Source: Methylococcaceae bacterium
GTDB taxonomy: Bacteria; Pseudomonadota; Gammaproteobacteria; Methylococcales; Methylomonadaceae
NCBI GenBank assembly: GCA_021647585.1
Contig: JAKIUK010000008.1
Coordinates: 1 to 64,000, forward strand
Direction of reading: 5' to 3'
DNA: 64,000 bases
In this document: positions 1 through 8,450 of the stretch, piece by piece
Layout: every line of letters starts with the position of its first letter
Position numbering within the stretch: position 1 is the first letter of the stretch
The notes under the pieces: generated by a model
What the model was told of the DNA's origin: nothing
Database searches by the model: none
What the model saw: the letters and a program-made list of their open reading frames with translations, nothing else
Position numbers and translations under genes: made by a program

Positions 1-127
1 GCTAAGTAAGGCGCAACCATTAAACCCCTGCGGGGCAATAAAAAATAATTGCTCGGAATTTTAGAAAAACATAAAAGCGGACACTTCTACTTTGCAGGAA
101 TGCGGACATTTCTACTTGGGGTTGACA
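1..127. mobile_element. IS21-like element, terminal fragment at the window edge
   Basis: Two direct copies of a GCGGACAYTTCTACTT motif lie 24 bases apart at 78-93 and 102-117, followed by GGGGTTGACA. Read on the other strand the end is TGTCAACCCCAAGTAG, a TGT-starting terminus with repeated subterminal motifs. That arrangement is typical of IS21-family ends, where IstA binds several repeats. No istA or istB lies inside the window, so the body would be to the left. The boundary near 127 falls six bases from the stop codon of the AlpA-like gene. The family call rests on end architecture only. Confidence 0.45.
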
Positions 128-132
128 CAACA

Positions 133-351
133 TTATGCTGTTACCTCATCAATTAACTTTCTAATATCTTCAACTCGCCATGCAGAACTTCGCCTCGAAA
201 GGCGTACTGGTTTTGGATATCGCCCTGATTTAACTCCTTCATACCAAGTAGATTTACAAACTGGAATTATTGCTGGAATAGGCGGATCAGATTTTGGGTC
301 GCCTATAATCTGAGGTAAACGTAAAAAACCTGTTTCTGCTAGCTGTATCAT
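133..351 (-). CDS. AlpA-family phage/ICE transcriptional regulator
   Basis: This 72-residue protein belongs to the small AlpA/excisionase-like winged-helix DNA-binding family carried by P4-type prophages and integrative islands. There it activates or directs the integrase gene. The sequence shows the usual core: a strand leading into LRLPQIIG, a recognition segment with STWYEGVKSGRYPKPVRL, then SSAWRVEDIRKLIDE. The ATG at 351 follows an AAGGGGAA ribosome site at good spacing. An unknown gene and a matching integrase lie on the same strand, which fits one mobile element. The gene ends only about six bases from an IS-like terminus. Confidence 0.85.
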   Translation of the reverse strand: MIQLAETGFLRLPQIIGDPKSDPPIPAIIPVCKSTWYEGVKSGRYPKPVRLSRRSSAWRVEDIRKLIDEVTA

Positions 352-429
352 TTAACGTTCCCCTTTGGACGTTATTAAAGAGGATACCTACTATACACAT
401 TTGAAAACCCTAAATATCAAATACCGGTT

Positions 430-1032
430 TCAAGAACTTGGCGAGTTTTTGAAGAAATGTTTTATCTCATCCCAGTTATTACATAATTTGAATGCTTTAT
501 AAATATTTGAGTTGGTAGAGCACTCAAAATGTTGTGAAAATTGATCAATATATAGGTGTCCACTGTCTACCCATGCTCGGCGGAAACTAGAAGGGGACTT
601 TCCTTCTTCATATTCTTTTTTCTTAGGATTTTTCCAACCATCCTTAGGAGTAAGGAATTTTTCAGCCGCTAAATAGTAAGCATTATCAAAGGTGGCATCA
701 TCGTAGAGCAAGTAGGTAAATATATAAAAACACAGGCTAACTGGCTTAGATTCCTTGTGAAAGCTTGTTACAAAAGACTCTTTTAAATTGAATGCATCAC
801 AAATTTTCGTACGAGAAACTATTTGATTGACTTCGGGATGTTTTTTCATAGACAGACATGCAATGTTTGTTGCACATTCATCTAAGTATTTCTGTATCCA
901 TTCTGGCATATCAATACCTGCTTTCCTGTAGCTACAGTAACCACGCCAAACATGAACAGGGTTTTTAGTTTCTTTGTATGCATCTTTACTGTGTTGCAAG
1001 TGTAATAATGCAATTTCTTTATCATCATTCAT
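430..1032 (-). CDS. Uncharacterised protein, cargo of the integrative element
   Basis: About 200 residues, not recognised. It is a soluble-looking alpha-rich protein with no signal peptide or membrane span. It is rich in aromatic and charged residues, with several Cys and His in the first half and an ending of KHFFKNSPSS. The ATG at 1032 is preferred over the GTG at 1038 because AAGGAG sits five bases before the ATG and overlaps the GTG. It lies between an AlpA-like regulator and a P4-type integrase, so it is probably element cargo. Such genes are often accessory or defence functions, but nothing in this protein shows which. Confidence 0.7.
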   Translation of the reverse strand: MNDDKEIALLHLQHSKDAYKETKNPVHVWRGYCSYRKAGIDMPEWIQKYLDECATNIACLSMKKHPEVNQIVSRTKICDAFNLKESFVTSFHKESKPVSLCFYIFTYLLYDDATFDNAYYLAAEKFLTPKDGWKNPKKKEYEEGKSPSSFRRAWVDSGHLYIDQFSQHFECSTNSNIYKAFKLCNNWDEIKHFFKNSPSS

Positions 1033-1130
1033 AAACACTCCTTAAAGTGCAAGCCTTTGACAAAGCATCCGATCCAGGCAGCCAAAGGAAACTGTTTTTC
1101 TCCCCGTCGGGATAGATTCAGATAAACTAT

Positions 1131-2312
1131 TTAAACTAGTTTCCTAAAAGGAATCACATTCGCCCCATTTTTTAAGCCGTCCAGATAGTCAGCCCAACAT
1201 TGCATGAGCCTTCTACGTTCTTCAAGATACTGCGCTCGATTGTAAGCCGCTCTTACTTGGTCACTAGGCATATGACTCAATTGCCGCTCAATCGCATCAG
1301 GACTCCAGCCTTGCTCATTGAGTAGTGTTGATGCTGTTGTCCTGAACCCATGAGCTGTCATCGTTTTACCATCATAGCCCAGGGTATTTAATGCAGTTCT
1401 AATGGTATTGTCTGACATGGGCCTACCATCATTACGACTTGAGGGAAAAACATAACGACCAGCCCCCGTTAAAAGCCTAATTTCTTCAATTATGGCTATA
1501 GCTTGAGTCGATAAAGGGACTATATGCTGTACTTTTGTTTTAGTAACTAGATACCGCCACTCCTTCGCCTCAATGTCCAGGTCTTTCCATTCCATTTGAC
1601 GTATTTCACCTGGTCTTTGAAATAGCAAAGGCGAAAGTTTTAAAGCACACTCAACAACAAAGGTGCCCTGATAGTTATAAATATCTCTTAATAATTGGGC
1701 TACTTCTTTAGGTTCGGTTAAAGCAGCTCTATGTTCGGCCTTATGTGCTGGTATTTGTTTGGCTACGGGTTGTGCAGGATCGTACTCAATAATTCCATGT
1801 ACAATGGCATAGGCGAATATTTCGCTTAATTCTGCTCTAACTCTGTGCGCTGTATCAAGCTGTCTTCTTGCAATAAGTGGCTTAACCACATTGAATACAT
1901 CGGGGGATTTCACTTTTGTAATGGTTAAGTGACCAATAACCGGAAAAACATGGATTTCAAAACGCCTTAATTTTTTCTTATGGGTTTGTTCTTCGATGGC
2001 ATGCTGTTTGGATTCAAACCACCTTAAAGCAATTTCTTTAAACTCCAGGCTATCAGCTTTTTTCTCTGCCATGGGATCAATTCCATTAGCAATTTGACTT
2101 TTCGCCTCATCTCTCTTTTCCCTGGCTTGTTTTAAGGTTGTTTCAGGATAAATACCAAGAGCTAATGTTTTACGTTTGCCATTAAACCGATAATCAAGCC
2201 TAAAGTATTTAGATCCGTTCTTTTTGACAAACAGATACATGCCTGTTTCATCAGCAACCTTATAATTTTTTTCTTTGGGCTTAGCCCCTTTTACACCTGT
2301 GTTTGAGAGCAT
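1131..2312 (-). CDS. Tyrosine-type site-specific integrase, P4/IntS-like
   Basis: Catalyses integration and excision of the element at a tRNA gene. At 393 residues it has the family length. The N-terminal DUF4102-like arm-binding domain (about 1-90) has the typical RFNGKRKTLALGIYPE segment. A core-binding domain follows to about 190, then the catalytic domain. Visible catalytic residues are the Arg in LLFQRPGEIRQ, the HGFR box, the His in LSHMPSD and the nucleophilic Tyr in RAAYNRAQ. It sits about 165 bases from the 3' end of tRNA-Leu with its start facing the tRNA, the standard arrangement at the integrase end of an island. Inverted GTACCGTCA repeats lie directly before the start codon. Confidence 0.93.
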   Translation of the reverse strand: MLSNTGVKGAKPKEKNYKVADETGMYLFVKKNGSKYFRLDYRFNGKRKTLALGIYPETTLKQAREKRDEAKSQIANGIDPMAEKKADSLEFKEIALRWFESKQHAIEEQTHKKKLRRFEIHVFPVIGHLTITKVKSPDVFNVVKPLIARRQLDTAHRVRAELSEIFAYAIVHGIIEYDPAQPVAKQIPAHKAEHRAALTEPKEVAQLLRDIYNYQGTFVVECALKLSPLLFQRPGEIRQMEWKDLDIEAKEWRYLVTKTKVQHIVPLSTQAIAIIEEIRLLTGAGRYVFPSSRNDGRPMSDNTIRTALNTLGYDGKTMTAHGFRTTASTLLNEQGWSPDAIERQLSHMPSDQVRAAYNRAQYLEERRRLMQCWADYLDGLKNGANVIPFRKLV

Positions 2313-2314
2313 CG

Positions 2315-2364
2315 TGACGGTACTTTTTAAAGCAATTGAAAAAGTACCGTCAAATGTACCGTCA
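2315..2364. repeat. Triple TGACGGTAC/GTACCGTCA sites upstream of integrase
   Basis: TGACGGTACTTTTT at 2315-2328 and its exact reverse complement at 2339-2352 form a 14-bp perfect inverted repeat with a 10-base spacer. A third copy, GTACCGTCA, follows at 2356-2364 in the same orientation as the second. The array starts three bases upstream of the integrase ATG. The position suggests arm-type integrase or excisionase binding sites, or an operator through which the protein controls its own gene. That role is inference. Confidence 0.6.
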
Positions 2365-2408
2365 AAAAGGGTCGGTTGTCAATGGTTTTCCTTGGACTCT
2401 GACGGACA

Positions 2409-2445
2409 CAAAAAAGCCCGTAAGCTTTGCAACTCACGGGCTTAA
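2409..2445 (-). terminator. Rho-independent terminator after tRNA-Leu
   Basis: On the minus strand an AAGCCCGTGAG arm pairs with CTTACGGGCTT around a short loop, followed by a T run. It lies about 30 bases beyond the tRNA 3' end and would end the tpiA-secG-tRNA transcript. It also lies between the tRNA and the integrase, so it may be part of the original chromosomal flank. Confidence 0.75.
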
Positions 2446-2477
2446 TGAACTTTACCGTACTTCTACGGACTTTGTTT

Positions 2478-2562
2478 TGGTGCCGATGGCCGGACTTGAA
2501 CCGGCACGGCTTACGCCACTACCCCCTCAAGATAGCGTGTCTACCAATTCCACCACATCGGC
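2478..2562 (-). tRNA. tRNA-Leu (anticodon GAG)
   Basis: The minus strand folds as a class II tRNA. The 7-bp acceptor stem GCCGATG/CATCGGC has discriminator A and an encoded CCA. The D-arm contains GGTAGACAC. The anticodon stem CTATC/GGTAG has loop TTGAGGG, giving anticodon GAG. There is a long variable arm, and the T-arm contains GGTTCAAGTCC. It follows secG, as in many gammaproteobacteria. The adjoining integrase implies that its 3' half is the attachment site of the element. Confidence 0.95.
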
Positions 2563-2574
2563 ATATCTTATTGA

Positions 2575-3093
2575 TTATTCAGTTACAACCCCAGTCTCTT
2601 GCACATCAGAAATTGCAGCTTTAGTGTCATCAATAACTACTTCGGCTTTAGTTTCAATTGTTTTCACTACAGCCTGTACTTCTTTTTCTGCAGTATCAAC
2701 CAATGTAGAATCTTCTTCTATATTAGCAGCAGGAGTAGCTAATTTTATAACCGGTACACTGTCTAGAGCAGGAGCAAGGGTACTTTCACTACCATTGACT
2801 AAAGGCACGTCAGCAATAGCCTTTTCAACTTCAGGTTCATCCATTAAGTCAACGTTACCTTCCTGGTTTCCAATCATTACAGCCAGGCCCAAGCTGGTAG
2901 AAAAAAACAAAGCAGCAAGAATCGCAGTTGTTCTAGACAAAAAAGATGACGCTCCTTGTGCACCGAAGACTGAACCAGAAGAAGCGCTACCAAACGCAGC
3001 TCCTGCATCAGCGCCTTTACCTTGCTGAATTAACACAAAGCCAATAACGCCAAGTCCCAACAATACATGAATAACTATGATTACTTGATACAT
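2575..3093 (-). CDS. secG: Preprotein translocase subunit SecG
   Basis: Small inner-membrane partner of SecYE that assists protein export. The first 80 residues show both membrane helices. The hallmark loop VLIQQGKGADAGAAFG lies between them, followed by GSVFGAQGASSFLSRTTAILAALFF. The C-terminal part (about 80-172) is an unusually long acidic, Ala/Val/Thr-rich tail, so the protein is clearly longer than the roughly 110-residue E. coli version. It lies 13 bases after tpiA and is followed by tRNA-Leu, a conserved order. Probably cotranscribed with both. Confidence 0.95.
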   Translation of the reverse strand: MYQVIIVIHVLLGLGVIGFVLIQQGKGADAGAAFGSASSGSVFGAQGASSFLSRTTAILAALFFSTSLGLAVMIGNQEGNVDLMDEPEVEKAIADVPLVNGSESTLAPALDSVPVIKLATPAANIEEDSTLVDTAEKEVQAVVKTIETKAEVVIDDTKAAISDVQETGVVTE

Positions 3094-3106
3094 ATCTCTT
3101 ACTAAA

Positions 3107-3853
3107 TTAAATCGATTGATAAATCGCTAAAAATGATTCAGCGTCTAGTGATGCCCCACCAATTAAGCCACCATCAATATCTGGCATTGCAAAAATTGCT
3201 TTGGCATTATCTGGCTTAACACTACCGCCATATAAAATTTGAATTTTGTCAGCAACTGCTTGGCTTTTAGCCGCTATTTGCTGACGAATATATCTATGAA
3301 CTTCCTGTGCTTGTTCATCAGATGCGGTTTTTCCAGTGCCTATTGCCCATACTGGTTCATAAGCAATAACTGAATCGGCAAGTGCATCTATGCCCGCCAT
3401 ATTTATAACAGCATTTAACTGCCTGTCGATAACAGCAAATGTTGTATCGCTTTCGCGTTCTTCTAATGTTTCACCAATACACAGTACTGGTGTAATACCT
3501 TCTTTTTGTGCCTGACAAAAACGCGTGGCAACTGACTCATCAGTATCACCATAGTAAGAGCGTCTTTCAGAATGTCCAACTAATGCATAAGTGCAACCAC
3601 ATTCTTTTAACATTGCTGCAGATATTTCACCCGTATAAGCACCTGATGACTGATCAGCTACATTTTGACCACCCAATGCTAACGGAGTGCTTTCTATTGC
3701 GCCTTGTACATCAGATAAATAAACATAAGGAACACAAACTGCGATGCCCTGATCACCGTCTTTCAAGCCAGCAGCAATCGCATTTGCTAATGCCAAACCT
3801 TCTGAACGTGATCCGTTCATTTTCCAATTACCCATCACTAGTGATTGACGCAT
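3107..3853 (-). CDS. tpiA: Triose-phosphate isomerase
   Basis: Interconverts dihydroxyacetone phosphate and glyceraldehyde 3-phosphate in the cytoplasm. The N-terminal GNWKMNG, the catalytic His in ALVGHSERR, the catalytic Glu in AYEPVWAIGTGK and the phosphate loop LYGGSVKPDNA and GGLIGGASL are all intact. The ATG at 3853 (MRQSLVMGNWKMNG) is chosen over an upstream TTG because a GGGG element precedes it at suitable spacing. It gives 248 residues, the family length. It is followed closely by secG and preceded by glmM on the same strand. Confidence 0.97.
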   Translation of the reverse strand: MRQSLVMGNWKMNGSRSEGLALANAIAAGLKDGDQGIAVCVPYVYLSDVQGAIESTPLALGGQNVADQSSGAYTGEISAAMLKECGCTYALVGHSERRSYYGDTDESVATRFCQAQKEGITPVLCIGETLEERESDTTFAVIDRQLNAVINMAGIDALADSVIAYEPVWAIGTGKTASDEQAQEVHRYIRQQIAAKSQAVADKIQILYGGSVKPDNAKAIFAMPDIDGGLIGGASLDAESFLAIYQSI

Positions 3854-3912
3854 TACAAACCCCAAGAAAAATTAAACAGCCTATGATAAAGGGTAAACTC
3901 AACAAGTTCAAC

Positions 3913-5250
3913 CTAAATCGCTTTCTTCACCTCATCAAGCAGATAGTTTACATGGTTAACAACTTCATTTTCGCTTTCACCTTCGACCATAACCCTAATT
4001 AATGGCTCAGTACCTGATGCTCTTAATAATACCCGCCCTTTTTCACCCATTTTTTTCTCTACTGCTTTTACTGCTTTCTGAATGCTTTCAACTTCATCTA
4101 TATTAACTTTTTTGTTAACTCTTACATTTTTCAAAATTTGAGGGAACTTTTGCATACCTAGCTTAAGCTCATGCAGGCTTTTTCCACTTAGCTGTATTTG
4201 TGCTAGTACCTGTAAAGCTGCCACAATACCATCACCTGTAGTGGTCTTATCCAGACAAATAATATGCCCAGAACCTTCCCCACCTAATACCGCATTATGC
4301 TTAACCAGCATTTCCATTACATAGCGGTCACCAACATTAGCTCTTAGTAAATTTACACCTAGTTTTTTCAAGGCCACTTCCATACCCAAATTGGTCATCA
4401 GAGTCCCTACAACCATATTTCCTTTTAACTCTCCAGCCTCCTGTTTCGCCTTTGCAATAATAAAGATCAATTCATCTCCATCGACCACTTCACCTTGATG
4501 ATCAACCATAATCAAGCGATCACCATCGCCATCAAGAGCGATTCCCAAATCCGCTCGATACTCTATTACTTTTTCAGCTAATATCTCAGGTTTTGTCGCT
4601 CCACACTCCTCATTGATATTCAACCCATCTGGCTCAACACCAATTGCGACAACCTCTGCCCCTACTTCACTAAATACATGAGGAGCAATATGATATGTTG
4701 CGCCATGGGCACAATCAATCACTATGCGCAAACCTTTAAAATCCAGCCTTGTCGGAACAGTCGATTTACAAAATTCAATATATCTACCTGCCGCATCCGG
4801 TAATCGTTTGGCTTTGCCCAGTTTTGACGATTCTACCGTAGTCATTGGAGAGTCTATATAGCTCTCAATTTTATACTCTAGTTCATCGGGCAATTTAGTC
4901 CCATTCACTGAAAAGAATTTTATGCCGTTATCATAATACGGATTATGAGAAGCACTAATAACAATGCCTGCCTTTGCACGTAAGGTCTGGGTTAAATACG
5001 CAATTCCAGGTGTGGGCATAGGGCCCAGCAATCGTGTATCTACACCTGCTGCAGACAAGCCAGCCTCCAAAGCAGATTCAAACATATAACCTGAAATTCG
5101 GGTATCTTTTCCTACTAGAACAAAACCATGGCCTTCTTCAGCAAAAACTCGCCCGGTAGCCCAACCCAGTTGCAACATAAAATCGGGTGTAATAGGATGC
5201 TTTCCTACTTCACCTCTAATTCCATCAGTACCAAAATATTTTTTTTTCAT
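3913..5250 (-). CDS. glmM: Phosphoglucosamine mutase
   Basis: Converts glucosamine 6-phosphate to glucosamine 1-phosphate for UDP-GlcNAc, and so feeds peptidoglycan and LPS synthesis. The 445 residues match the family. MKKKYFGTDGIRGEVG opens the protein. The catalytic phosphoserine is Ser101 in ISASHNP, the Mg site is DGDGDR near 240, and GGEGSGH and RASGTEPLIRVMVE form the sugar- and phosphate-binding loops. It sits between ftsH and tpiA, as in many gammaproteobacteria (ftsH-glmM-tpiA-secG), although folP is missing here. A strong terminator separates it from ftsH, so it probably has its own promoter. Confidence 0.97.
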   Translation of the reverse strand: MKKKYFGTDGIRGEVGKHPITPDFMLQLGWATGRVFAEEGHGFVLVGKDTRISGYMFESALEAGLSAAGVDTRLLGPMPTPGIAYLTQTLRAKAGIVISASHNPYYDNGIKFFSVNGTKLPDELEYKIESYIDSPMTTVESSKLGKAKRLPDAAGRYIEFCKSTVPTRLDFKGLRIVIDCAHGATYHIAPHVFSEVGAEVVAIGVEPDGLNINEECGATKPEILAEKVIEYRADLGIALDGDGDRLIMVDHQGEVVDGDELIFIIAKAKQEAGELKGNMVVGTLMTNLGMEVALKKLGVNLLRANVGDRYVMEMLVKHNAVLGGEGSGHIICLDKTTTGDGIVAALQVLAQIQLSGKSLHELKLGMQKFPQILKNVRVNKKVNIDEVESIQKAVKAVEKKMGEKGRVLLRASGTEPLIRVMVEGESENEVVNHVNYLLDEVKKAI

Positions 5251-5296
5251 AGTTTGCCTGCAATACTACACCAACACTTTGAATTTTCTTTATCAC

Positions 5297-5329
5297 AAAA
5301 AAAAGGAGAGGCAAATTACCTCTCCTTTC
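5297..5329 (-). terminator. Rho-independent terminator after ftsH
   Basis: On the minus strand AAAGGAGAGG and CCTCTCCTTT form a perfect 10-bp stem around a 7-base loop and run into eight Ts. It lies just past the ftsH stop and before glmM. Confidence 0.9.
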
Positions 5330-5344
5330 TAGTTTAGCAGTTCT

Positions 5345-7282
5345 TTAATTTTGTTCTGCAGTTCCACCTAATGAAGACTTATCCTCTGTTTCTTTTTTAT
5401 CATCTTTTTCATCAGGTTTTATTCCATCATCTGAAGGAGGAGGCGTATCATCCCATCCCTGAGGTTCTCTTACCGGTTTTCTGTCCAGTAAATCTTCTAT
5501 CTGATATTTATCAATAGTTTCATACTTCATCAATGCATCAGCCATAGAATGCAGGATATCTACATTGTCCTTAAGAATCTGCTCGGCACGCTTATAGTTT
5601 TGATCAATAATTCTTCTTACTTCTTCATTGATAGTACAAGCAGTCCCTTCAGCAATTGATTTATTTTGTGTTATTGAGTGTCCTAAGAACACCTCACCAT
5701 CATCTTCTCCATAGGATAAAGGCCCCAGTCGACGAGAGAGGCCCCATTTGGTTACCATGTTACGGGCAAGTTCGGTTGCTCTTTCAATATCATTTGAAGC
5801 GCCAGTAGAAACCTGTTCCCAACCAAAAATCTGTTCTTCAGCAATACGTCCTCCGTATAAGCTTGAAATCATACTGTCCAGTTTTTGTTTACTGGCACTG
5901 TACTGATCTTTTTCTGGCAAAAACATCGTTACTCCCAGAGCACGTCCTCGAGGCATAATACTCACTTTATATACAGGATCATGTTCTGGAACCATTTTGC
6001 CCACAATAGCATGTCCAGCTTCGTGATACGCTGTCATTTTTTTCTCTTTTTCATCCATGACCATGGAGTGTTTTTCAACTCCCATAATTAACTTGTCTTT
6101 GGCTTTTTCCAAATCAACCATACTCACTAGACGTTTATTTTCACGGGCAGCAAACAAAGCAGCTTCGTTAATTAAGTTAGCTAAGTCTGCGCCTGAAAAA
6201 CCTGGCGTACCTTGGGCAATATACTTAACTATAACATCATCAGCAGCAGGCACTTTCTTAATATGCACATTAAGAATTTGTTCCCTGCCTTTTATATCAG
6301 GCAAACCAACATTAACCTGTCTGTCAAAACGTCCGGGACGTAACAAAGCGGTATCTAGAACGTCTGCGCGGTTTGTTGCTGCAATAACGATAATACCTTC
6401 ATGTCCTTCAAAACCGTCCATTTCCACTAATAGCTGGTTTAATGTTTGTTCTCTCTCATCATTACCACCGCCTAAACCGGCACCACGAGAACGGCCAACT
6501 GCGTCAATCTCATCAATAAAAATGATACAAGGTGCATGTTTTTTTGCTTGCTCAAACATATCCCGAACTCGAGATGCACCAACACCAACAAACATCTCAA
6601 CAAAGTCTGAACCAGAAATAGTAAAAAAAGGTACTTTTGCTTCACCGGCAATCGCTCTAGCCAATAGCGTTTTACCTGTTCCTGGTGGGCCCACCATCAA
6701 TGCACCTCGAGGTACGTTTCCACCTAACTTCTGATATTTAGCAGGATCTTTAAGGAAATCCACCATTTCCGCAACTTCTTCTTTTGCTTCGTCACACCCG
6801 GCAACATCAGCAAAGGTAACTTTATTCTGGTCCTGATCTAGCATACGAGCCTTGCTTTTACCAAAACCCATTGCTCCGCCACGACCACCGCCACCGCCAC
6901 CTTGCATTTGCCGCATAAAAAATATCCATACAGCAATTAATAACAAAATCGGGCCAAACGACATTAATAATGTCATCAACAATGATGGTTCTTCTGGTGG
7001 TTGCGCTTTAATCTCAACGCCATTCGCCAACAAATCATCTACTAGATGAAGGTCTTTCGGAGCATAAGTTTTAAACTTTTCTCCCGTCTGCATTTTGCCC
7101 TTAATCGTATTTTCATCAATAATAACTCGCTGAACCTGACCCGCTTTAACCGAATCAAGAAACTGGGAATAAGATATTGAACTATCAGTACGATTAGATC
7201 GCGTCCCAAAGTTATTAAAAACGGACATCAACACAACAGCAATGACCACCCATAAAATTATATTTTTAACCATATCGTTCAA
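5345..7282 (-). CDS. ftsH: ATP-dependent zinc metalloprotease FtsH
   Basis: Hexameric inner-membrane AAA+ protease that degrades LpxC, heat-shock sigma factor and unassembled membrane proteins. Two N-terminal membrane helices (about 7-22 and 101-123) flank a periplasmic domain. Walker A GPPGTGKT (198-205), Walker B IIFIDEID, the second-region RPGRFDRQ and the zinc site HEAGH (419-423) are intact. The tail is acidic and hydrophilic. The TTG at 7282 has GGAG eight bases upstream. An ATG three codons later would give MVKNIILWVV, the usual annotated start of the E. coli protein. Neighbouring rlmE upstream is the conserved partner. Confidence 0.97.
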   Translation of the reverse strand: MNDMVKNIILWVVIAVVLMSVFNNFGTRSNRTDSSISYSQFLDSVKAGQVQRVIIDENTIKGKMQTGEKFKTYAPKDLHLVDDLLANGVEIKAQPPEEPSLLMTLLMSFGPILLLIAVWIFFMRQMQGGGGGGRGGAMGFGKSKARMLDQDQNKVTFADVAGCDEAKEEVAEMVDFLKDPAKYQKLGGNVPRGALMVGPPGTGKTLLARAIAGEAKVPFFTISGSDFVEMFVGVGASRVRDMFEQAKKHAPCIIFIDEIDAVGRSRGAGLGGGNDEREQTLNQLLVEMDGFEGHEGIIVIAATNRADVLDTALLRPGRFDRQVNVGLPDIKGREQILNVHIKKVPAADDVIVKYIAQGTPGFSGADLANLINEAALFAARENKRLVSMVDLEKAKDKLIMGVEKHSMVMDEKEKKMTAYHEAGHAIVGKMVPEHDPVYKVSIMPRGRALGVTMFLPEKDQYSASKQKLDSMISSLYGGRIAEEQIFGWEQVSTGASNDIERATELARNMVTKWGLSRRLGPLSYGEDDGEVFLGHSITQNKSIAEGTACTINEEVRRIIDQNYKRAEQILKDNVDILHSMADALMKYETIDKYQIEDLLDRKPVREPQGWDDTPPPSDDGIKPDEKDDKKETEDKSSLGGTAEQN

Positions 7283-7411
7283 GCTATACGCTCCAGACCA
7301 GAACGGCCCTCATTGTTAAAACACCAAGCGATTATATCAACAATATCTAATCTAGATAATCATATATTTAAATTTCACTTATACATCAGACTAATATATA
7401 GCTAAATTTTA

Positions 7412-8029
7412 TTATTTAAACCCTTTAGCTAAAATATATACTTCTTTACTTCTTGCTCTTGATGATTTTGGCTTTCTTATCACAACACTGGAAAAATTTT
7501 TCCCTACTTCCTGCTTAAATTCATCAAAGCCTGTTCCTTGGAACATTTTAATCAAAAAAGTTCCTCCTTTTGTTAAAACAGTTTGCGCTGTGTCCAATGC
7601 CAATTCAGCTAAATAAATTGACCTTGGTTGATCCATTTCTTTATTACCACTGATATTTGGAGCCATATCAGACATCACCAGATCAACAGGCTCACCATTC
7701 AAAACACGGTAGAGCTCATCCAGAACATCATCCTCTCTGAAATCACCTTGAATAAAGTCTACCCCATCAATCGGATCTATTGGCAACAAATCCAAAGCAA
7801 TGACTTTATTCCTTTTCCCTATGATTTTCCTGGCAAAGTCCGACCACCCACCAGGAGCCGCACCTAAATCAATCACACTCATCCCTGGCTTAATTATTCT
7901 GTCCTTTTGTTGAATTTCTACCAGCTTAAAAGTAGATCGTGAGCGATATCCCATTTCCTTTGCTTTTTTAACATACTCATCATCAAAATGTTCTTGCATC
8001 CATTGATTACTGCTTTTACTGCGCGCCAT
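7412..8029 (-). CDS. rlmE: 23S rRNA (uridine-2'-O) methyltransferase RlmE
   Basis: SAM-dependent enzyme that 2'-O-methylates U2552 of 23S rRNA during late 50S assembly (RrmJ/FtsJ). The 205 residues match the family. MARSKSSNQWMQEH leads to the KEMGYRSRSTFKL segment, then VIDLGAAPGGWSDF (SAM loop), VMSDMAPNISGN with the catalytic Asp, FLIKMFQG with the catalytic Lys, and the basic KPKSSRARSKEVYILA C-terminus. It is divergent from yhbY and lies 130 bases upstream of ftsH, the classical heat-shock pair. Confidence 0.97.
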   Translation of the reverse strand: MARSKSSNQWMQEHFDDEYVKKAKEMGYRSRSTFKLVEIQQKDRIIKPGMSVIDLGAAPGGWSDFARKIIGKRNKVIALDLLPIDPIDGVDFIQGDFREDDVLDELYRVLNGEPVDLVMSDMAPNISGNKEMDQPRSIYLAELALDTAQTVLTKGGTFLIKMFQGTGFDEFKQEVGKNFSSVVIRKPKSSRARSKEVYILAKGFK

Positions 8030-8123
8030 AGTGTTTGTAGTGTAGAATTAGCCCCTTTGCTCTTACAGAATACAGTGTTTAAAGTGCAAAAGGTATTATA
8101 AATTCAATAATTAGGACAAAAGT

Positions 8124-8390
8124 GTGAATTCCGCCCAAAAAAAACGATTTAAGGCCCAAGCCCATTCATTAAAACCCGTTTTAACAGTGGGCCAATCCGG
8201 TTTAACAGAATCCGTACTAAAAGAACTTGAAATCACTTTAGATACCCATGAATTGATAAAAATAAAAGTTCGCGCTGATAAAGAACAGAGAATTCAAATT
8301 CGAGATCAAATTATTACCGAATCACAAGCAGAGCTTATTCAATCTATTGGTCAAATCTTAGTGATTTATCGCAAAAACCCTGATAAATAA
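8124..8390 (+). CDS. yhbY: Ribosome assembly RNA-binding protein YhbY
   Basis: Small CRS1/YhbY (CRM) domain protein that binds pre-50S particles. The 88 residues match the family: N-terminal KKRFKAQAHSLKPVLTVGQSGLTESVLKEL, then IKIKVRADKEQR, and QSIGQILVIYRKNP with the usual G-x-x-x-V-I-Y-R ending. The start is a GTG at 8124 with AGGA upstream, since no ATG is available in frame. It is divergently transcribed from rlmE, the standard genomic position. Confidence 0.95.
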   Translation: MNSAQKKRFKAQAHSLKPVLTVGQSGLTESVLKELEITLDTHELIKIKVRADKEQRIQIRDQIITESQAELIQSIGQILVIYRKNPDK

Positions 8391-8450
8391 AAAATTTTGC
8401 TTTGTATCTATTAGCCCCAACAAAATTAACAAAAAATTAGGAGACGAAAC

